This document shows, in pieces, positions 1 to 12,400 of a DNA stretch of 64,000 nt. The position numbers and the translations under genes are program-made. Source of the DNA: Adiantum capillus-veneris (Eukaryota; Streptophyta; Polypodiopsida; Polypodiales; Pteridaceae); assembly GCA_014529385.2 (NCBI GenBank), contig CM043949.1, positions 141,460,858 to 141,524,857 on the forward strand. Reading direction: 5' to 3'. The notes under the pieces were generated by a model that did no database searches, had not been told where the DNA came from, and saw only the letters and a program-made list of their open reading frames with translations. Each line of letters opens with the position of its first letter. The stretch's first letter is position 1.

Positions 1-3000
1 GCTCCACAACCACAACACCCAAGCTTTTATTTTCATGGGACCATACGGGCTAGCATTAGCATGTCACATCCGACGTTTGCTATGCCTAGGACCACACATA
101 TGAACTCTGGGCCACCACATAGCACAACAATGTACCCAATGTGGAACCCAACGGCTTCCTATGCGCCAAGCCCAATGCCAATACCTACTCCACATGTAGT
201 CTCTGGAGCACCTCCACCCACGGTGCCAGCTCACTTAGGTGACTTGGAAACATTTGCTCAAGCTATCGGTCAATCTATTACTGAGAATATGCATAGCACG
301 CCTGATAGAGAACCTAGAAGTAAGGCAGTACAAATAGCCAAGCTCACACAAAAATTTAGTGGAGACGGGGATGTGAGAAAGCATATCGAAGTGTTTGAAC
401 AAATATGCGATTCTCTAGGAGAACACAATGACCTGCATAAGAGTAATGCTTTAAGCCTAACCTTAAGTGGGAAGGCTGGGATTGGTATAGAACTCTAAGG
501 ATAAAAGAAAAAACGATTTACCCTACTCTTAGGGGACCGTCCTTAAAAGAATACATACGAGAGGGAGTGCTTTGGGCAGTAGCCTCTCAACTCCAAAAAG
601 CCCAACGAGAGGAAGGAGAGTCGGTGAGAGACTTTATTAGTCGCTTAATGCATTTGAATTCTCGTTGTCATTCAAATGAACGCTTCAACAATAACCAATT
701 GCTTGATAGATTCATTAGGAGATTACGACATGAGGATATCTACAATGGCCTAGTCATTAGACGTATCACCACTTGGGAAGCAGTCAAAACGAATGTGATC
801 CAATTGGAGGATAATTTAATGAATCAAGGAGAAAGAGTGCCTGTTGAGCCTAAATCTATTAGCTCGCAAGCATCAGGGCATCAGCCAATGACCCTAAAGC
901 CTATTGTTAAGGAGCCAAAGATATTTGAGATGACTTTAGTAGATCTCACCAAGGCTATTCAAGAGAGTCTTAGAGACAATCGTGCTCCACAAAACAATCA
1001 TATGTATCCAAGAAGGGAGCAACAATGGTGCTCGGTATGCTATGGACCGCATAGTACCACTGAATGCCCTACTTTTAGAGTAAAATTTAATGGGAACTGC
1101 AGTCCCTGTGGGAGGTATGGTCATCAAGCTAAGGATTTCGTAGTATTTAAGCGTGCGATGGCCAATAGACCAACCTTAGCATGGACAGACACACCTCGAG
1201 TGCCTGCATTGATGCCGGCCCCACCTCTTGAACAAACAGCACAACACATGGTCCCTAGGGCCCAAAATGTTCAAACAACACCCTTACCACCTCCAGTGCT
1301 AGGACTGCAACCACCACATCCGACAATCACCTCTGTGAATCAAGTGGATTGTGAGTCATCTATTGCTTTTTTAGAAGGCTATGAGGAAGATATGGACCCT
1401 AATATTGCCTATGGGATGGCTGTGCTTGAAGAAAGTCCACAATACTACATGGAGGAATATTGGGAACAAGTCAAACTTGTCTATCAAGTAGCTGCTCTTG
1501 TTGTAAGAGGCCAAACTATCAATTACACTACTAAGAGACCACCTCTCCAATGTCGATACTCATGTGTAATCGATGTGGCATAGACATTTGATTGCCCAAT
1601 GTCCAAATAATCCAAATGCACCGAAGATCATGCCATTAAACTTGATTGAAGTTATCGAGGAGCCATCACAAAGTACACCTATGGTACCAGTAAACGTACT
1701 CACACGATCGATGCTCCAAAAACAAAATTATATTCTTGAGGAAAGAGACACGGAATCAATTGCCCAATCTCAGAAAAAGAAGAAAACACGAAGGAAGAGA
1801 TCGCAAAAAGCAGTGAAGTCAGACCCCAGTTTAAAGACCAACATAGGGACTGGTGACGACCCCGTATATATGAACGACGCTGAAGAGGATTATGATTCAG
1901 GTGAAACATGGAGATCAAAATGACCACTAAGATAGAAACCAACAAGGAAGATCTTCATGAGCCACAATGGCCAGGATCCAAGAAGAAGATAGAAACTTAT
2001 CCAAACCCTACAGAGGAGATTGAGCGAGTCAAGAAATTAAGGAGTTTGATAAAAGATACCCAAAGGGATCTAGAACCAGCACCTAGGCAGATCCAGATTA
2101 TAAACACCGTGTTCCCTACGCAACAACAACCTCACCAAGTCCATAGACCCCTAGCCATACCTAGTGTCATCCAAGAAGAAAGTGACTTACAGTCATGGGA
2201 AAGTGGGCGTACTCACTTCTTGATGGAAAGAATGTTTAGAGAGGGACTACCTGATCCTATCCAAGAAATGGAGATCCCATCTTCCCCACGTCAAGGGACT
2301 GAAGCCCAAAAGGTGTCGTTAAACATTGCCAAATTGATGGATTTCATGTCTTCAGAAGTTAGAACCACCATCATGTCCAAACTATATAAAGACCCTGAGC
2401 TAGTCTCAGCTCTTTGAGCCTTCCTTAATGGGGAACTAAAGTTTGGGCTACCACAATTTGCACAGATGGATGGAGCTGGGGAGATGCCAATAGAGGAGGA
2501 ACACTTAGATCCACAACCCAACCTAGATGAGAACCTTATTATAGAAATACATGTTAACAAGTTGGGACAATTCTTTGAGGGACACGAATCCAATGCAACC
2601 ATACCAATCACTACTAAGGGATTAACAATGAAGGGAATCCTTGATGGTGGCGTTGGGGTTAGCATTGTGACTAAAAATTAATGGGAAACTATGGGAAGAC
2701 CTCACCTTGCGACCACAACCATAGTAGTGAAGATGGCCAATGGGTCTATTGTTAAACCTATTGGGATGCTAGAAGATCTCAAGATCAAGGTCTTTGGATA
2801 TAAAATAAGAATTACCTTCATTGTTATGGATTTCTCCAAACACACTATGGCATCGGAGATGATCTTAGGACGTCGGTTCATGAGGGAAGGAAAAATGGTG
2901 CATGACTGGTCCAAAAACCATGTCTACTTGCAGTTCCAAGATTCTTTCATTCGAGTGGATCTTGTAACTGGTCGAGCACAACCCCTCGAAAACAGGTTTA

Positions 3001-3952
3001 TAATTGATCATATATCTGACACCACAATTCACTCGGCCCCATTGCAGTATTGTTACATGTGTAAAGCGGTCACTGATGTTGGGGAAGATTCTCCTTATAT
3101 GGATGTACTACTTGGGATGACTAAGTCGGACAATGTGGATTGGGTCCACCTAGAAGCAACCATAGACACTTGGGGAAACAGGGGGACGGCCTGGATAACA
3201 CATGAGGGGGATGAAATGCCCGTACCCTTAAATATTCTACAAGCAATGCATATAGCTTCTGACAAGACTCATCCTCATATAACAAAGAAAACATACAAGT
3301 GGTCCCTAAATCTTCTTTAGCGACCATCGTTGATGCTAAAAAACAGAAGCCCACATTTTTGGCGCCTTGTAAGAAATGTCCCACTCGCTCCAGGAAATGT
3401 AAGGAAACGTGGCGTTGAATTCCTAAACGACTATTGGAAGCCCAAGGCTACTATCAAGGAAATGATCAAATTTGGGTGCCAAAACGTAGATTGTGTTCTT
3501 ACTTGTCACCTGCTGACCCATGTGAGACCAATCCTGTAGCTCCAAAATGAATCAACGATCACGAAAAGAAAAAAATCACAGAATGCTACACACCCGCTCC
3601 AGATCTAGTTTGGGTACCGAAGAAAGAACATTTTTTTCCACCTAGCTCAGCAAGGGGGGAGTCCCATGAAGCTTCTAGCTCCTCATATAATGCATCCATA
3701 GAGGTAAAAGCTTCTCCACATCCTCCACCTCCAATAGTGGACCTCCATGAAGCTACAAAGCAATCCACACCTCCCAATGTTCAAGAATCTCCTGATAAAC
3801 CACTTCAAGTTCGATCCTGAGAGAGTACCTTACCACCCTTGCAACTGGATGAGGCACCTAAGGTAATAGAAAACTACTGGGAAAAATCCTCACCTATTAC
3901 CAACTGGAACAATTGGTTTCAAAGGGTGATGAGCACATTCCAAATGGTATGA
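1..3952 (+). pseudogene. Decayed gag-protease gene of GP copy A
   Basis: Six or more blocks in shifting frames match the intact GP protein from about its residue 375 to its end. Recognisable parts are the gag core (to about 850), zinc knuckles near 1030-1130 (the second damaged, with the last Cys region reading KDF), a fourth knuckle around 1566-1605, the protease region near 2600-2960 with ILDGGVGVSIV, and the W-V-P-K region near 3290-3620. A one-base deletion near 480 truncates gag at GIGIEL, and copy B has the same lesion. A deletion near 1552 removes the third knuckle. A TAA replaces a conserved Cys codon near 2680. The terminal stop TGA is at 3950-3952. It is a dead copy but clearly homologous along its length. 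Confidence 0.85.
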
Positions 3953-5604
3953 TCTACCCAAGGAAGGGGGGAGTGTTTGCTGACAGTCATTATTCACTCA
4001 CTTCCCTCTCAACCTTCCTCCCTGAATTATTAATCTCCCAATCTTAGGGAATGTATATATAAAGCCTTATACTCACAAAAAACAAGAAAAATAGTAAAGA
4101 GCAAGAGCAACTAGCAAACGACTATGCACAATAAAAGTCAAAGCATTGACCCAAACCTACACATTCACATCTGGTACACTGAAACAGAAACCTATGTCAT
4201 AAAATACCTTTGATCCTCATCACTCGAGTGATGGCTGGTAGGTAGGATTAGTACAATAGGAGTGTTTCTGTTTTAGAGTTTAGTGATTAGCAAAGCTCTT
4301 TCTTCCCACTGATGTGCCTCTTAGAGGTATTCTTTGTGTTTCCTAGTGTGTACAAGAACGTGTTTCTGTTGTTAAAATTTGGACCTTCATGGAATCTTTC
4401 TCTTGTTCACACTTCAAATCAAGCACGACCATCAACACAAACAGGTGTTTCTTGTCCATCAGCATTGCCCCTTATCTTTTTTGCATCCATGTTTGTCTGC
4501 TTTAATTGTGATTGGTAGCATAATATTCAACGCATTTGCTTAGTATTAAACATTAAATTCAATGTAATTTTTGTCATAATCACTTGTCTAGGTTTAAAAA
4601 TCAAGCAGTTCGACTAACCTAGTTTGACCAAGCTAGGTGTTAGAGATCTTCTCTTAATATCATAGGGAATGCCTTCTTAATTATCAATGGTTACTTAGGT
4701 TTCTAATCCGATTTAGGCAGCATTGTGTGAAATGTACTAGGGCTTTCTAATGGACTTAGTCCCTATTGACCTTTAGCTTCTTAAGTATTATCAAGGGATT
4801 TTACTAGTGTGATGAGCCTGGGGAGGGTAACAGTGTTATATGACCCCCCAAAGTTACAAAATTAAAATGCTAAAAACGAACAAACCAAAAAAATCAAAGT
4901 GCCACAATGTAAAATATTAAGCTGGAAGAGAAACCTCAGCTTGATTTGGTCCTCCACTCACATGTATTGCCTATGGTACTAGAGCCCTAGAGGTTCCCAG
5001 TGTGGGCGCTTTTCCTTGAAAAGCAAAAAGCCCAAGGCATACAAAATAACCACACACATCAAAATTGAATCATTGTGAAAAGACTTTGGAGGGGCAAAGA
5101 AAAGGTAATCAGTCAGACGATGATTTCATGAGAAATTCTTTTTATCGTAGCTTAACTACAAGGTCTTCTAGGTATAGCCTCTAGTCAGCCCTTAGACATG
5201 AAATACTTGGCTATCACAATTAAACAACTTAATTGACCAGAGAAAATTGAGAATCTTGCCCATGCTATTAATAGTCGATCTTTAGTGCCTTTCGATTGTT
5301 AAATTAGCGACCCCAGAGTTGTTTAATTTTTTACCTTTACAATTGTTTATGCGTTTGATTATATTGCAATTTAATGTTTATTGCTGACAAATGGTTTAGA
5401 ATTCTGCTACCAATCAATTTGTCTGCCTAAAACTGCATATGCTTTTTAATTGTATATGAGAATGCAATTACTGTGGCAATGTTGTTTGATTTTGCAATGA
5501 CTGAAGAAGGCTAAGGACATTCATCTCAAATGCTCTTCCACCTCAATGAACGAGCTTCAACTCAATAGATTCCAAGGACGGAATCTACATCAAGAAGGGG
5601 GGCA
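3953..5604 (+). other. GP copy A 3' noncoding tail with internal PPT and LTR-like start
   Basis: Directly after the gag-protease stop is a polypurine tract (3960-3973, AGGAAGGGGGGAG) followed by TGTTTGCTGACA, as if an LTR began at 3974. A TATA-like TATATAAAG lies at 4055-4063, and an AATAAA-type signal (ACAATAAAAG) lies near 4128-4137. The rest has no coding sequence that I can see. A second, genuine PPT (about 5594-5602) adjoins the 3' LTR at 5605. The same layout occurs in copies B and C. Confidence 0.7.
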
Positions 5605-5798
5605 TGTTAACCCTCACGCACATTCCTATCACCTATAATGGGCACTGTATTATTTATTTGGTAGAGTCAGGTACCGGGCTTGTCGGTCCAATAGGAAAAG
5701 GTTAAGAGTGACCGTCGATGAGAGGTGCACTCTAACTAGAACATTCAAGGGATTAGTTGGCTAAGCATGGGTGTCCAAGTGTGAATGGGGCAAGCTCA

Positions 5799-5805
5799 TA
5801 TAAAA
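5799..5805 (+). promoter_or_regulatory. TATA box in GP LTR (copy A)
   Basis: TATAAAA in the context GCTCATATAAAAGTCAAC. It is conserved at the same place in every GP LTR here (8317, 17822, 44862, 53255, and 40861-40867 on the minus strand), so it probably sets the U3/R boundary some 25-35 bp downstream. Confidence 0.7.
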
Positions 5806-5894
5806 GTCAACTAAACCTAAAATTCACTCATTCTCTCATTTGTGCAATTGAAGAGTGCTCTTGCTCCATCTCCATCTTCTTCTTCTTCATCTCC

Positions 5895-5895
<1 letters not shown>

Positions 5896-5950
<55 letters not shown>
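5896..5950. repeat. (TG)27 microsatellite in LTR
   Basis: A pure TG tract followed by ATGCG and a short GA tract. It lies just after a CTTCTTCTTCATCTCC pyrimidine stretch in the transcribed part of the LTR. The open frames across it (VCVCV, THTHT) are repeat artefacts. Confidence 0.95.
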
Positions 5951-5953
<3 letters not shown>

Positions 5954-6336
5954 CGTGAGAGAGAGAGAGTGTGTGTGATCAAGCATTGCGACGATGGCAC
6001 GACGGTGGCGAAGCGGTTGAGTGCAGTGCAACGACGGCTCCTTCTTCTTCACGGGGAGGAATCCTCCACGACAGCAAGGGTAGAGCAATGAGTGACACAC
6101 CATCACCATCTTTGAGCTTACTAGTTTAGGCTAGTTGCGTGCTTGGTGCCATTTGTGGCTCTCACACAGTGTCGGCAAGTTCCTTGCATTGACACGTGCG
6201 ACAGACATGCACATGGAAATATTTTCCTCCTCTTGTGTCACAGTACCATTTGTCTTCGCTTTTGTGTTACTATGATATTATCCCCTTTCACATGAGGCCG
6301 TTGGTGAATTGGGGTCCCCCTAATCACCTCATCCAC

Positions 6337-6744
6337 CTATGAAGAAACCATTAGAGTAGCTGGAGCACACCCTTGTGACATCCATCTTGCTAGTTTTTCT
6401 ACAGCAAGTCTAGCCCCATGGTATCTACCTTCCACAAATGCAAGCATCTTCATGTTTTGCAGCAACAAGTTTGCTAAATCAAAAACACTTGCATCATACA
6501 GACTGGGCATTTGTTTGTTTCCTTCTCCACCTAGCCAATTGGCATGTTTTGTCTCAAATAGTTTTTTTGTCGGAACAAATGTAATGTCTTTTGGATCCTA
6601 AAAAAATATCCTGTTATTATTGCCATTAAAAAATGGTTCAAATTTGACCATCGACAACATAGACACTACATCAGAGTGGTTCCCTTGGCAAATGAAGCCT
6701 ATGGATTGCATGTTTTCAAAAGTCTTGAGGAGGTAGGTATAGTG
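6337..6744 (-). pseudogene. Unrecognised protein-coding remnant, minus strand
   Basis: Between an upstream TGA (6745-6747) and a TAG (6337-6339) the minus strand stays in one frame for 135 codons, broken only by a TAG at 6598-6600. The translation looks like real protein: mixed hydrophobic and charged residues, with stretches such as DITFVPTKKLFETKHANWLG and FDLANLLLQNMKMLAFVEG. On the minus strand the TAG is preceded by a T-rich run (ATATTTTTTTAG), so it could instead be a 3' splice site with an exon starting at GATCC. I do not recognise the family. It is not part of the GP element, whose LTR ends at 6213, nor of the copia gag that starts at 7093 on the other strand. Confidence 0.45.
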
Positions 6745-6747
6745 TCA

Positions 6748-7092
6748 AGGTGGTCAGACGCTCGAACTCCTCGAATGTTGGTCAAATAGAGATAGGTGCA
6801 GTGCATTTCAGAGGGACAGATGCATGGTGTTTCAGAGGGAGTTGAGTGCGGATGCATCGGCCTATAAGGAGAGCTTGGGTCTTGGCAATTGGGTTTGGAT
6901 CATATCCATCCATTGCATGAGCATCGCACATCAATGCTATAGCTGCGTTTGGATTGCTGAGGCTCCAAGAGTCAGTTGTGAATCAAGTCAAAGGGTCTAC
7001 CGATGAAGACAACTTCTTAGCATATAAACACAAAGGTCAAGACAGTGCAGTAAACAACAACCCTCGTTATCAGGCTTCTTGAAGGCTTCAAT
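6748..7092. other. Intervening sequence, possible copia leader
   Basis: No confident feature. The stretch leads into the copia gag start at 7093 and may be the leader of that decayed element, but I see no LTR end or PBS in it. A short open frame at 6824-7006 shows no motif. Confidence 0.3.
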
Positions 7093-7981
7093 ATGGCGTC
7101 AAAAGTTGACAAGTTCAATGGAACTGGCTTCCATAATTGGCAAATAAAGATAAAAGGCAAAAAAAAATGTGGATTATCATGAAGCCCCTATCAACAAACA
7201 AAGCAAGCACATCGGCTATAGTTATGAGAGCGCTATCTATCGAGCAACAATGTAAGGATGAGCAAGCATTAGGTATTATTATGACATCTCTTGAAGATGA
7301 CTTTATTCATTATTTGGATGATGTGAAATCTTTTAGTGCTGCCTGGATACAACTAGAGAAGGTTTTGGTGCTAAAGTTAAGTATTCAATGATGCGTCTAA
7401 AGATGAGTTATACTCTCTTACTATGCATGTCAATGAAAATATTACATCTTTAGAAAACAGAATGAAGAGTATTAATACTCCACTTGTTTATGTCAAAGCC
7501 CCAGTGCCAGGAGAAGATCTTATAGCTATTTTGTTTAAAGGTTTGCATGATGGATTCCATTAGATTGTCACTATTTTAAAAAAGGAAGATTCATTGCCCT
7601 CCTTGGATAGTATCATCATTTCATTGTTTGCAAGAAGACAAAAAAGGATATCTTGTACCAATTCTCTCATTATTCCTAGTGCATATACAATATCCCCTTT
7701 AGTATTCCCCACCAGTTCTTTTGATACTCCCACTGACTAGGAAGACAGTAATTGTGCTTCTACCCAGCTTCATCTCGACCATCCATTGGTACCAGGTCTT
7801 GTGCCATTTGTGGGCGCAACAATCACTAGACAAAGGACTGTTTAAGAAGAATCCTTGTATTCATTGCAACAAGACAAATCATCCTTCAAATAAGTGCTTT
7901 CAAAAGGATAAAAATCAAATTCATGTGATTGATGGAGATACCAAATCCCAAATAGTTTATGTTGACAACGATGTTCTTTAG
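7093..7981 (+). pseudogene. Ty1/copia gag remnant
   Basis: It begins ATG with a product typical of copia Gag N-termini (DKFNGTGFHNWQIKIKGKKK). It continues with a decayed helical gag body (LEDDFIHYLDDVKSFSAAW) and, about 750 bp on, a zinc knuckle CIHCNKTNHPSNKC (CX2CX4HX4C) near 7856-7897. Frameshifts and stops separate the parts. No protease, integrase or RT follows, since GP copy B begins at 8141. Family assignment rests on the start motif and the knuckle. Confidence 0.65.
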
Positions 7982-8140
7982 ATCAACTCTTTTCATCTTT
8001 TTCCTAGTCAAACAAACATGTACGTGTTAGACACTACCACACATACTAAGTGGTAAACCTCCCAAAAAATACCCGTTTTTGTTCAAGTCCAATATTTTTT
8101 CCTACTTCTCATGAGGTTATTGGGTACATCTTAAACCCAT

Positions 8141-8412
8141 TATTAACCCTCACACACATTCCTATCACCTAAGACGGACGCAGTATTATTTATTTGGTAG
8201 AGTTAGGTACTGGGCTTGTCGGTCCAATAGGAAAAGGGTAAGAGTGATCGCCGATGACAGGCGCACTCTAACTGGAACATTCAAGGGATTAGTTGGCTAA
8301 GCATGGGCCGAGCTCATATAAAAGTCAACTAAACCTAAAATTCAGTCATTCTCTCATTTGTAAAATTGAAGAGTGCTCTTGCTCCATCTCCATCTTCTTC
8401 TTCTTCATCTCC

Positions 8413-8449
<37 letters not shown>

Positions 8450-8717
8450 CGTGAGAGAGAGAGAGTGTGTGTGTGTGTGCATTCGAGCATTGTGACGATG
8501 GCACGACGGCGGCGAAGCGGTTGAGCGGCGCAGCGGCGGCTCCTTCTTCTTCGCGGCGAGGAATCCTCCACGATAGCAAGCGTAGAGCGGTGAGTGACAC
8601 ACCATCGCCATCTTTGAGTTTACTAGTTTAGGCTAGTTGCGTGCTTAGAGCCATTTGTGGCTCTCACACAGTGTATTGGCAAGTTCTTTGCATTGACACG
8701 TACGATAGACGTTCACA
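8141..8717 (+). repeat. 5' LTR of GP copy B
   Basis: Matches the 3' LTR at 17628-18260 apart from scattered substitutions and a shorter TG tract (8414-8446, then ATGCG and GA/TG runs). TATAAAA is at 8317-8323. It ends GTTCACA just before the PBS. The expected TG start is TA here. Confidence 0.87.
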
Positions 8718-8721
8718 TTTT

Positions 8722-8739
8722 TGGCGCCGTTGCCGGGGA
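8722..8739 (+). other. Primer-binding site, tRNA-Asp type
   Basis: TGGCGCCGTTGCCGGGGA lies four bases after the 5' LTR. It is complementary to the 3' end of plant tRNA-Asp, the primer used by Athila/Tat-type plant Ty3/gypsy elements. Confidence 0.9.
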
Positions 8740-9482
8740 ACGCCATACACTAAGCTTGAATGGCACTTTGTGCTCCTTTGTGGTGCAATTTCAATTGTAG
8801 GAAAGGTAGAGAAGGAAGGTGTGTGTGTTGACAAGGAGTTTGTTTTGCTGTTGTGTATTATTTTGTTAATAAGGAATTAAAAGGTACTGTGTTTTCTTTG
8901 TTAATAAGGTTTTGAAAGGTACTGTGTTTTCTCTGTGATAAGGTGTTAGTATTAAGGTTGTAGATCCATAATGTTAGTTCTGTGTAAAGTACAGTAAGTA
9001 GTTTTGTTAGCTAGTGAGTTGTTGTAGTAGTGTGTAAGTGTGTAACAGTAGCTCTATTAGTGGTAAGTAGGTAGGTTAGGTGTGTGTGTGCTCGTGCGCA
9101 CATCGCGGCCGCGATGACCTTATCCCCAAAAAATTAAAAAATTAAAAATAAAAATAAATTAAATTTAAAAAAAATAAAAAAATTTAAAGGTAGGACCGAG
9201 ATCGGGAATATCTCCTAGACCCAAGCCCAAGCTCACGCTCAGGCTCAGGCCTCAATCGCCCTTTAAAATTACGTATTTTAGCCTCACATGTAGCTAAAAA
9301 TTGACCTTTTTGAGGACCAACGGAGCTCATGTGACCAAACATTGTGCTGTAGAGCACACCGCAACTCTCTGAGTGATACGCTCATTTCGAGCTATCACAC
9401 ACTTTAATCAAAAAACCAATCTTTAAAAAACATAAAAAACGAGTGAGGTTATTTGCCGACGCTTATAGGGTGTCAAAGGCAC
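8740..9482 (+). other. Leader of GP copy B
   Basis: Noncoding leader between PBS and gag. It has an A-rich stretch at 9126-9187 and CCCAAG/GCTCAGGC hexamer repeats at 9219-9254 that recur in C at 45850-45882. A conserved hairpin lies at 9375-9396. The C-specific TTTCTGC repeats are absent. Confidence 0.6.
9375..9396 (+). other. Conserved leader hairpin (copy B)
   Basis: GATACGCTC and GAGCTATC flank a short loop (ATTTC). They form an 8-bp stem with one bulged C. The same hairpin occurs at 46120-46141 in copy C with a different loop (GTTTT). Confidence 0.5.
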
Positions 9483-12400
9483 ATGCATTTGCGCTCTGGT
9501 CGTGTGCTAGAGACGGAACAACTAGAGAGAATTTCAACTTACGCGAGTTCTCATTATCCACCTACCTTAGGTTGTGGGCCCTCGGCAGGGATCCAAGGTA
9601 GTACAAACCAAGACCCAAACATAGCGGCTAGTGACTCTTCCTCTGACAACGACGTCATGGAGGGTTTCCCAATGCCTAATCCCGATAGCTCAAGCCAAAA
9701 CATGCATGCCATGGGTCCACGATCCAGGCTGAGCGTGCTTAGCCGCTTGAAGGAAACCTTTAGTAGAGCCAATCGCTCCAAACATGGAGCTAATGATGTA
9801 AATGAGGGCCCAGTCAGGAAGTAAATTCGCCATTCATGACCAACGTAGACTCTATGCCCTTAGAGAGTGTGCACGTGAATACTTCATTCACTGCACCCCC
9901 TGACTCTTCAGAGCTATTTCCCTCCGAGGTCATATTACCCGATGGTAGAAGCCTTGCCGAAGTGCAAGAGGTTGAATGATATATCATTGCGGCTAGGGAA
10001 AAGGAAATCGAGAGCTTATGCAAGGCGGAGCAACGAAGAGAGTTAAAATCAAAATCTCCTATGTCAATATCCAACCAAGTGCTCCGGAATTAGGGAGCAC
10101 TAAGGGTCAATCCATAGAGAGCCACATTGCATCTAGTTCAAAGGACACCCCTAGAACCTCAAGCTTAGATGGAGGGTTCCTAAATGAGAACTCGGAGTAG
10201 GAACTACAAACGGAAACTCTAACTGACCTATAGATAGGTCACACCTATCACGTGGGCTGGTTAGATGTCCTACACTCCACAACAGGTGCTACTATTGTGG
10301 AGGATCAACAACAAAGAGTTTGTGAGGTCATCCAATAGGGTCACTGAAGTATAGAGACAGAACAAGGGGATCAACATGCCTTCAATGGGTCTCATGAGAT
10401 TCTTGGATACAGGGAAGGCTAAACAACTGACCTTATCACAAATGGAAACTCCCTCGGTAAGTTTGGTGGATCCTCCATATGTTGTTTTGCCAGGGCTCTT
10501 AGTGCAATCTGAGCCTACAAATGATAGCTTTACTTTTCCAAGTCTAGCTCATCTTTCCCTTGATGACGCCACGGCTACCATGCCTACCCCAATGATGGGC
10601 ATGCCAAGAAACACGCCATGGACCTCATTTGTTAGTAAAGCGCCGCTACATGGTAGCTCAATGCCTGCAACAGTACCTACAAGTGTGTACCAATCGTATA
10701 CACCCATGGGTCCTCATACTCATGTAGTCCCTACCCCTCCCATTGTTTCAACAACCTATGCTCCACAACCACAACACCCAACTACTTATTTCCATGGGAC
10801 TATACTGGCTAGCATTAGCATCTCACATCCGACGTTTGCTATGCCTAGGGCCACACATATGAACTTTGGACCACCACATGGCACAACACCGTACCAAATG
10901 TGGAACCCAAGGGCTTCCTATGCGCCAAGCCCAATGCCAATACCTACTCCACATGTAGTCTCTGGAGCACCTCCACCCACAATGCCTGCTCACTTAGGTG
11001 ACTTGGCAACATTTGCTCAAGCTATTGGTCGATCTATTACTGAGAATATGTGTAACACGCCTGATAGAGAACCTAGAAGTAAGGTAGTACAAATAGCCAA
11101 GCTCACACAAAAATTTAGTGGAGACGGGGATGTGAGAAATCATATCGAAGTGTTTGAACAAATATGCGATTCTCTAGAAGAACACAATGACCTGCATAAG
11201 AGTAATGCTTTAAGCCTAACCTTAAGTGGGAAGGCTGGGATTGGTATAGAACTTTAAGGATAGAAGAAAAAACGATTTACCCTACTCTTAGGAGAATTTC
11301 CTTTAAAGAATACATACAAGAGGGAGTACTTTGGGGTGTAGCCTCTCAGCTCCAGAAAGCCATAGCGAGAGGAAGGAGAGTCGGTGAGAGACTTTATTAG
11401 TCGCTTAAAGCATTTGAATTCTCGTTGTAATTCAAATGAACGCTTCAACAATAACCAATTGCTTGATAGATTCATTAGGAGATTACGACATGAGGATATC
11501 TACAATGGCCTAGTCATTAGAGGTATCACCACTTGGGAAGCAGTCACCACCAATGCAATCCAATTTGAGGATAATTTAATGAATCAAGGAGAAAGAGTGT
11601 TTGTTGAGCCTAAATCTATTAGCTCACAAGCATCGGGGCATCAGCCAATGACCCTAAAGCCTATTGCTAAGGAGCCAAAGATATCTGAGATGACTTTAGC
11701 AGATCTCACCAAGGCTATTCAAGATAGTCTTAGAGACAATCGTGCTCCGCAAAACAATCATATGTATCCAAGCAGGGAGCAACAATGGTGCTCAGTATGC
11801 TATGGACCGCATAGTACCAGTGAATGTCCTACCTTTAGAGTAAAATTCAATGGGAACTACAATCCCTATGGGAGGTATGGTCATCAAGCTAAGGATTGCA
11901 TAGTATTTAAGTGTGCGATGGCCAATAGACCAACCTTAGCATGGACAGACACACCTCGAGTGCCTGCATTGATGTCGGCCCCACCTCTTGAAAAAACGTC
12001 ACAACACATGGTCCTAGGGCCCAAAATGTTGTTCAAACAACACCCTTACCACCTCCAGTGCTAGGACCGCAACCACCACATCCAAGAATCACTTCTGTGA
12101 ATCAAGTGGGTTATGAGTCATCTATTGCTTGTTTGGAAGGCTGTGAGGAAGATATAGATCCTAATATTGCTTATGGGATGGATGTGCTTGAAGAATGTCC
12201 ACAATACTACATGGAGGACTATTGGGGACAAGTCAAACCTATCTATCAAGTAGCTGCTCTTGCTACAAGAGGCCAAAATATCAATTACACTGCTAAGAGA
12301 CCACCTCTTCAATGCTATGAGTATGGAGATCCACATCGTGTGGCAGAGTGTCCTATTAGGCTACAAAAGAACTTCACACTAATGCAAATCAATCAAGCGA

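Larger units (their letters stand above)
1..6213 (+). mobile_element. GP-family LTR retrotransposon, copy A (5' part outside window)
   Basis: This is the 3' part of an element of the gag-protease-only family whose best copy is at 44666-53634. It holds decayed gag-protease coding sequence, a 1.6-kb noncoding tail and a 3' LTR. The first bases match copy B at about 10750, so roughly the first 2.6 kb of the element lies left of the window. No RT or integrase coding sequence is present. The 3' TSD cannot be paired because the 5' end is missing. Confidence 0.85.
5605..6213 (+). repeat. 3' LTR of GP copy A
   Basis: It starts TGTTAACCCTCAC after a GAAGGGGGGCA polypurine tract and ends GCACA, like the LTRs at 8141, 17628, 44666 and 53059. 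A TATAAAA box lies at 5799-5805. A TG tract at 5896-5950 makes this copy longer (609 bp) than the C copies (574-576 bp). Confidence 0.88.

Noticed and set aside
5757-6109. Open frames of VCVCV, THTHT, SLSLS or ERERE type on both strands (also near 8335-8611, 17780-18154, 27449-27865, 40415-40909, 44880-45153, 53284-53510)
   Set aside because: They are dinucleotide repeats in LTRs read in several frames; composition is repeat-driven and no start or domain supports a gene.
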